Assembly (NCBI GenBank): GCA_964413425.1 | Contig: CAYPST010000134.1 | Location: 1-9,860, forward strand | Direction: 5' to 3' | Length of the DNA: 9,860 nucleotides | Source: DATFLS01 sp964413425 | GTDB lineage: Bacteria > Fidelibacterota > JAANXI01 | Shown: piece by piece, positions 6,242 through 9,860 of the stretch | Numbering within the stretch: position 1 is the stretch's first letter | How the letters are laid out: each line of letters starts with the position of its first letter | The notes under the pieces: generated by a model | Seen by the model: only the letters and a program-made list of their open reading frames with translations | What the model was told of the DNA's origin: nothing | The model's database searches: none | Position numbers and translations under genes: made by a program

Positions 6242-6281
6242 TGTATCCATGCACCTATGTACCTGTGTAACTGTGTACCAG
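6242..6281. repeat. Octanucleotide tandem repeat, TGTACCTR-like x5
   Basis: Five consecutive 8-bp units can be read (TGTATCCA, TGCACCTA, TGTACCTG, TGTAACTG, TGTACCAG). Each differs from TGTACCTG by up to three bases, but all share TG at the unit start and the eight-base register holds for 40 bp. It lies about 185 bp upstream of the favoured start of the large gene, so length changes could in principle alter promoter spacing. There is no direct evidence for that. Confidence 0.5.
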
Positions 6282-6318
6282 TATATTTTTGAATTACAGA
6301 AGCAGACAGGAGGAGAGG

Positions 6319-6375
6319 ATGGGAACCGTGTTTCCATGTTTTCCGCACGCGGCGATTGTCTGGCAGCATGTTTAA
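6319..6375 (+). CDS. Possible 18-codon upstream open reading frame
   Basis: ATG at 6319 follows AGGAGGAG (6308-6315) by three bases and opens an 18-codon frame (MGTVFPCFPHAAIVWQHV) ending at TAA 6373-6375. It is out of frame with the large downstream gene and ends 91 bases before that gene's preferred ATG. The ribosome binding sequence is much better than that of the large gene, which is the only reason to list it. It could be a translated leader affecting downstream expression, or an accident of an AGGAG-rich stretch; the spacing to the ATG is shorter than ideal. Confidence 0.2.
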   Translation: MGTVFPCFPHAAIVWQHV

Positions 6376-6466
6376 AAACAGGGAGTTACGGCTCCATTTT
6401 AAGTTGTGTACTCGAATATTTACCTTAGCTCACGATATGGTTAATTATACGCTGGATGGTAGTGAT

Positions 6467-9400
6467 ATGAGGACAATTTTCCCTTCACTATTCAGAAATT
6501 CGATAATCTTTGGTTTAGTACTCATTATCAGTATGACAGCGCTGCATGCCCAATACTTTGGGCGGAATAAGGTGCAGTACGAAGACTTTGATTTCAAGAT
6601 CCTGGAGTCGGAGCATTTTGATCTCTATCATTATCCCAGGGAAGAACGGGTGGCGGAAGACGCGGCCCGGATGCTGGAACGGTGGTACGCCCGGTATTCG
6701 GAATTATTCGAACTCGGATTATCCCGCCGACAGCCGATCATCATGTACGCCAACCATCCCGATTTTCAGCAAACCAATGTCATCAGCGGAATGATTTCCC
6801 AGGGCACCGGCGGAGTGACCGAGGGGATGCGCAACCGGGTTGTGCTCCCGATGACCGGCGTGTACACGGAGAATGATCATGTGCTGGGTCATGAGCTGGT
6901 GCATGCGTTTCAATATGATATTATGAAGCGTCGGGGCCGGGGATTGCGGGCGGCGCAGCAACTCCCACTCTGGATGGTGGAGGGTATGGCCGAGTATCTC
7001 ACCATCGGTCGGCACGACCCCCTGACTGCCATGTGGATGCGTGATGCCGTGCTCCATGATGATGTGCCCACTTTCCGGCAAATTACCCGCAACCGGAGAT
7101 ATTTTCCCTACCGATACGGCCACGCACTCTGGGCGTATATCGGGGGACGCTATAGCGACAATTCCGTGATGTCGATTTTTTCTGCCTCCATGAATGGCGG
7201 CTGGCAGCAGGCGGCAAAATCCGTACTGGGCATTCCTAGCGATTCGATCTCCACAACCTGGCAGCAGGCAGTCCGAGAGACGTTTGGTGCTCAATTACAG
7301 GGACGCACCACACCGGACAGCATTGGTGAGGCGATCATCAAAGAACAGGGGGAGACCAATCTGGCGCCCTCTGTGAGTCCGGATGGGAACTACCTGGCGT
7401 TTATTTCCCGGCGGGAACTGTTCACTCTGGATCTGTATCTGGCCGACGCCCACACCGGTGAGGTTATCAAAAAACTGGCCAGCTCGGAAACGGACGTCCA
7501 TTTTGACGCACTCCGATTTATGGATGCCTCCGGTGCCTGGTCACCGGATTCCCGGCAGTTTGCCTTTGTGGTCATCGAGAACGGGGACAATGAAATTGCT
7601 ATTCTGGATGTGGAAAGTACCACGGTCCTGCGGACTTTGCAATTTGATGAAGTTGACGCCATCAAGCACCTGGCCTGGTCGCCGGATGGAGAGTCCATTG
7701 TATTTTCCGGTACCGAGGGCGGCATCGGAAACCTGTATATGGTGGATCTGCAATCGGGTGAGTTAACCCAGCTCACCGATGATCGGTATGCCGAAATCCA
7801 ACCGACCTGGTCACCGGACGGGAATGTTATCGCCTTTACGACTGATCGTGGTTCCGGTACCGACCTGGAGCAGCTCCGGTTTCGATCCATGAATATAGGG
7901 CTGCTTGATCCTGAGACAGGGGAGATTGAGCTGCTCTCCATCGCTGACGGTGTCAAACATATTAACCCACAGTTCAGTTCGGCAGGCAAGGATCTCTATT
8001 TCATAGCCAATCCGGACGGATTCAGCGATTTGTATCGGTATGATGTCACCACTGAAGAATTCTATCGTGTTACCAGGGTAGCCACCGGTATCAGCGGACT
8101 AACCGAGAATTCTCCAACCATGTCAGTCGCCCGCGAAACAGGCCGGGTGGTCTTCAGTGTTTTCGAAGATCATGATTATAACATCTATGGACTCCCCGCT
8201 GAGCAGGCACAGGGAGAACAGTTCTCGTTGGATCCTGACGCCTATGCGGCGAATACCGCACTGCCGCCGGTTGATTACAGCAGCGAGGGATACATTCACA
8301 ACTATCTGGATAATTATAGACTGGGATTACAGTCCGAGAGCGATTTTTCCTTTATGGATTATCAGCCCCGGTTACAGCTGTTATATGTCGGACAGCCGGG
8401 AGTGGGGTTGGTCGTGGATCGCCAGGGTGTTGGCATAGGCGGGGGCGTCAACTTTTTGTTTGGTGATATGCTGGGTAATCAGATGTTGTCCGTCACCACT
8501 CAGATTCAGGGACAATTGAAGGACCTTGGCGGCGAGATATTGTATCGCAACCGGGATCGACGCTGGAATTGGGGAGGTGATCTGAGCCATATTCCCTATC
8601 GCACCGGACGCACAATTTCGCGTCTGGATACCATTTCTGTGAATGGAGAATCCGAAATCGGACAGGTATTCTCGCGCGTTATTCAGCGAACTTTTGTGGA
8701 TCGCCTGAGCGGGATGGTCGAATATCCCTTCTCCACCAACCGGCGGCTCGAATTTTCAGGCGGATTTACCCGCATAAGTTATGATGCGGAGGTGCGCACG
8801 ACTGAGACAACACTGGGAGGCGTGATTGTCGACGAAACCGAGCGGGACCTGGACACACCGCCGGCAGTGAATTTATTTCATATCAGCACCGCCTATGTGG
8901 GCGACTATTCGTACATGGGATTCACTTCGGCCATCGATGGGAAACGGTTCCGGTTCGAGATAGAGCCCACAGTGGGTACACTCCGCTATATGTCGGCCTT
9001 AGCAGATTATCGCCATTATTTCTTTAAAAATCCAGTCACGCTGGCATTTCGCGCACTGCATTACGGACGATATTTTGGTGATTCCGAAAGTGATCGACTG
9101 ACGCCTCTGCAGCTGGGATACGAAACCTGGGTGCGCGGGTATGATCCCTCCACGTTTTCCAGAGAAGAATGCAGCGGACCGGGATGCCCCGAGCTGGACC
9201 GGCTCGTCGGCTCCCGAATCGGTGTATTCAATGCGGAACTCCGGCTCCCGCTGTTCGGCACGGAACAATTCGGACTGCTGAATTTTCCGTACCTCCCGAC
9301 GGAACTGGTGGGCTTTTTCGACGGAGGTGTCGCCTGGACACAGGATGTGCGTCCGACCTGGGAGCTAGCTACTCATTCCACAGAACGCATTCCGGTATTC

Positions 9401-9526
9401 AGTACCGGAGTCGCCGCCCGGTTTAATCTGTTCGGATATCTGGTGGGGCAGGTGTATTTTGCCTATCCGTTCCAGCGTCCGGAGCAGGGATGGCATACCG
9501 GTTTCGTACTGGCGCCGGGTTGGTGA
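6467..9526 (+). CDS. Metallopeptidase / TolB-like propeller / Omp85-type barrel fusion, outer membrane
   Basis: This is a 1019-residue protein with three parts. Residues 1-28 are a cleavable signal peptide (MRTIF, hydrophobic core, ALHA before Q29). Residues about 45-280 form a gluzincin-type peptidase: HELVH at 142-146 gives two zinc His and catalytic Glu143, and WMVEGMAEY (169-177) supplies the likely third ligand Glu172, as in Peptidase_MA-like and M1-type enzymes. Residues about 298-576 hold six PD40/TolB-type blades (SPDG or variants at 303-306, 359-362, 405-408, 449-452; worn ones near 504 and 553). Residues about 605-1019 look like an Omp85-superfamily barrel: WVRGYDPSTF (888-897) matches the lid-loop VRGF/Y motif, many strands alternate, and the chain ends in Trp like other barrel substrates. 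No POTRA domains are seen. The frame stays open from a TTG at 6356 and from ATGs at 6368 and 6437, but 6467 puts the signal peptide at the N-terminus, behind a weak GGATGGT (6454-6460). The substrate is unknown. Confidence 0.88.
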   Translation: MRTIFPSLFRNSIIFGLVLIISMTALHAQYFGRNKVQYEDFDFKILESEHFDLYHYPREERVAEDAARMLERWYARYSELFELGLSRRQPIIMYANHPDFQQTNVISGMISQGTGGVTEGMRNRVVLPMTGVYTENDHVLGHELVHAFQYDIMKRRGRGLRAAQQLPLWMVEGMAEYLTIGRHDPLTAMWMRDAVLHDDVPTFRQITRNRRYFPYRYGHALWAYIGGRYSDNSVMSIFSASMNGGWQQAAKSVLGIPSDSISTTWQQAVRETFGAQLQGRTTPDSIGEAIIKEQGETNLAPSVSPDGNYLAFISRRELFTLDLYLADAHTGEVIKKLASSETDVHFDALRFMDASGAWSPDSRQFAFVVIENGDNEIAILDVESTTVLRTLQFDEVDAIKHLAWSPDGESIVFSGTEGGIGNLYMVDLQSGELTQLTDDRYAEIQPTWSPDGNVIAFTTDRGSGTDLEQLRFRSMNIGLLDPETGEIELLSIADGVKHINPQFSSAGKDLYFIANPDGFSDLYRYDVTTEEFYRVTRVATGISGLTENSPTMSVARETGRVVFSVFEDHDYNIYGLPAEQAQGEQFSLDPDAYAANTALPPVDYSSEGYIHNYLDNYRLGLQSESDFSFMDYQPRLQLLYVGQPGVGLVVDRQGVGIGGGVNFLFGDMLGNQMLSVTTQIQGQLKDLGGEILYRNRDRRWNWGGDLSHIPYRTGRTISRLDTISVNGESEIGQVFSRVIQRTFVDRLSGMVEYPFSTNRRLEFSGGFTRISYDAEVRTTETTLGGVIVDETERDLDTPPAVNLFHISTAYVGDYSYMGFTSAIDGKRFRFEIEPTVGTLRYMSALADYRHYFFKNPVTLAFRALHYGRYFGDSESDRLTPLQLGYETWVRGYDPSTFSREECSGPGCPELDRLVGSRIGVFNAELRLPLFGTEQFGLLNFPYLPTELVGFFDGGVAWTQDVRPTWELATHSTERIPVFSTGVAARFNLFGYLVGQVYFAYPFQRPEQGWHTGFVLAPGW

Positions 9527-9747
9527 ACTCTACTCAGAAAGGGTATTCACGAAAAGACCGGTTATTGTCCATGTAGCGAGGAGCAACTCCAGGAGTACCC
9601 AGCGGGGAAAAGGAGCAACATCTGCACCGGGATATCACTGTCATGAAAAGTCCTCTGTATTCTCCAAATAGTGACGCTCGCGCAAGCAATAACTGAGGTC
9701 AATGAAGAAACCACGAATGAATAATGCCTTCCCCGTTTCATCAGAGA

Positions 9748-9762
9748 ATTATCACTGATAAT
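9748..9762. promoter_or_regulatory. 15-bp palindrome, operator-like
   Basis: ATTATCA C TGATAAT is a perfect 7-bp inverted repeat around a single central base. It sits 12 bp upstream of the promoter-like TTGTTA at 9774. The form suits a homodimeric repressor or activator site for a gene to the right of the window. No T-run follows directly, and the AT-rich stem is too weak for a terminator. The regulator is unknown. Confidence 0.35.
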
Positions 9763-9773
9763 ACGAATAAAAA

Positions 9774-9803
9774 TTGTTAACCATACGTACAATTAATTAT
9801 TAA
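9774..9803 (+). promoter_or_regulatory. Weak rightward promoter candidate
   Basis: TTGTTA (9774-9779) and TATTAA (9798-9803) are 18 bp apart, each four of six to the sigma-70 consensus, in a markedly AT-rich stretch next to a palindrome. It would drive a gene outside the window. AT-rich DNA gives such matches often by chance. Confidence 0.22.
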
Positions 9804-9860
9804 ATAATTTGGCTATCAAGTTAACTCAGTATAGGTGACTGGATTCCCATGGATACCGGC

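Larger units (their letters stand above)
5874..6318. other. Divergent intergenic region with repeat debris
   Basis: The promoters for the regulator-kinase operon (leftward) and probably the large gene (rightward) should lie here. I found no strong -35/-10 pair. On the minus strand, TTGTGA and TATCTT occur upstream of the regulator but with poor spacing. The rest is repeat-like: a CACGGATTTA pair at 6042-6080 and an 8-bp tandem tract at 6242-6281. Open frames across it have no ribosome binding site and no recognisable protein content. Confidence 0.5.
9527..9860. other. Gene-free right end, AT-rich
   Basis: No gene or convincing terminator follows the large gene. The first 130 bp contain repeated AGGAG words (around 9580-9620) without an open frame of note. 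The last 120 bp are AT-rich and contain a palindrome and a weak promoter-like pair, listed separately, as expected upstream of a gene beginning beyond the window. A possible start, ATG at 9849 with AGGTGA ten bases before it, cannot be judged from four codons. Confidence 0.5.

Noticed and set aside
5849..6337. 162-codon open frame on the minus strand in the divergent intergenic region
   Set aside because: It overlaps the start of the response regulator and crosses the octamer tract and other repeat debris. Its translation has no recognisable protein features and no ribosome binding site.
6356..6466. Upstream in-frame starts (TTG 6356, ATG 6368, ATG 6437) for the large gene
   Set aside because: They would place up to 37 mostly polar residues ahead of a complete signal peptide and none has a ribosome binding sequence. 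The ATG at 6467 gives a standard exported N-terminus.
9849..9860. Possible start of a gene running off the right edge (ATG with AGGTGA upstream)
   Set aside because: Only four codons are visible and the ten-base spacing is long. The same bases could equally be the edge of an intergenic repeat.
1..9860. CRISPR array, tRNA or rRNA genes
   Set aside because: No regularly spaced repeats of 24-40 bp with unique spacers, no cloverleaf-like segment with T-loop consensus, and no rRNA core motif was seen by eye. The short tandem repeats have periods of 7 and 8 bp without spacers.

Overview
The window looks like a chromosomal segment of a diderm (Gram-negative-type) bacterium. It carries a lipoprotein signal peptide with a lipobox, a large outer-membrane beta-barrel protein, and a two-component system with a periplasmic sensor. 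The mix of TolB-like propeller plus Omp85-type barrel proteins, and the intergenic debris (heptanucleotide tracts, GGAATGACA-ended palindromic elements), suggests a free-living member of the FCB side of the bacterial tree (Bacteroidota, Rhodothermota, Calditrichota or relatives). This placement is impression-level only: there is no rRNA or other phylogenetic marker in the window.

Layout. Positions 1-884 have no convincing gene. They hold two families of 7-bp tandem repeats, an inverted repeat at 194-272, and then the upstream region of the first gene, with an operator-like repeat pair at 681-720 and a leader (820-878) that can fold in several mutually exclusive ways. A lipoprotein made of two related halves lies at 885-1817 (+), followed by a GC-rich hairpin. 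A small exported protein with two OB-like halves and a Cys/His cluster lies at 2109-2756 (+). From 2757 to 3583 there is a gene-free nest of degenerate palindromic repeats. On the minus strand, 5873 down to 3673 encodes an OmpR/PhoB-type response regulator and its histidine kinase, overlapping by ATGA and ending in a terminator-like hairpin (3584-3632). A 0.4-0.6 kb divergent intergenic region with more repeat debris, including an 8-bp tandem tract, separates them from the largest gene, 6467-9526 (+). The last 330 bp are gene-free and AT-rich.

The most interesting item is the 1019-residue protein at 6467-9526. It joins a gluzincin-type metallopeptidase domain (HELVH plus a downstream EGMAEY), a six-blade TolB/PD40-type propeller and a C-terminal Omp85-superfamily barrel (VRGY motif, terminal Trp), with no visible POTRA domains. 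It may be an outer-membrane machine in which a periplasmic protease and propeller are fused to an Omp85 pore. The kinase-regulator pair transcribed away from it could regulate it or the two exported proteins, but that is inference from position only. No phage, plasmid, CRISPR or complete insertion-sequence gene was seen.
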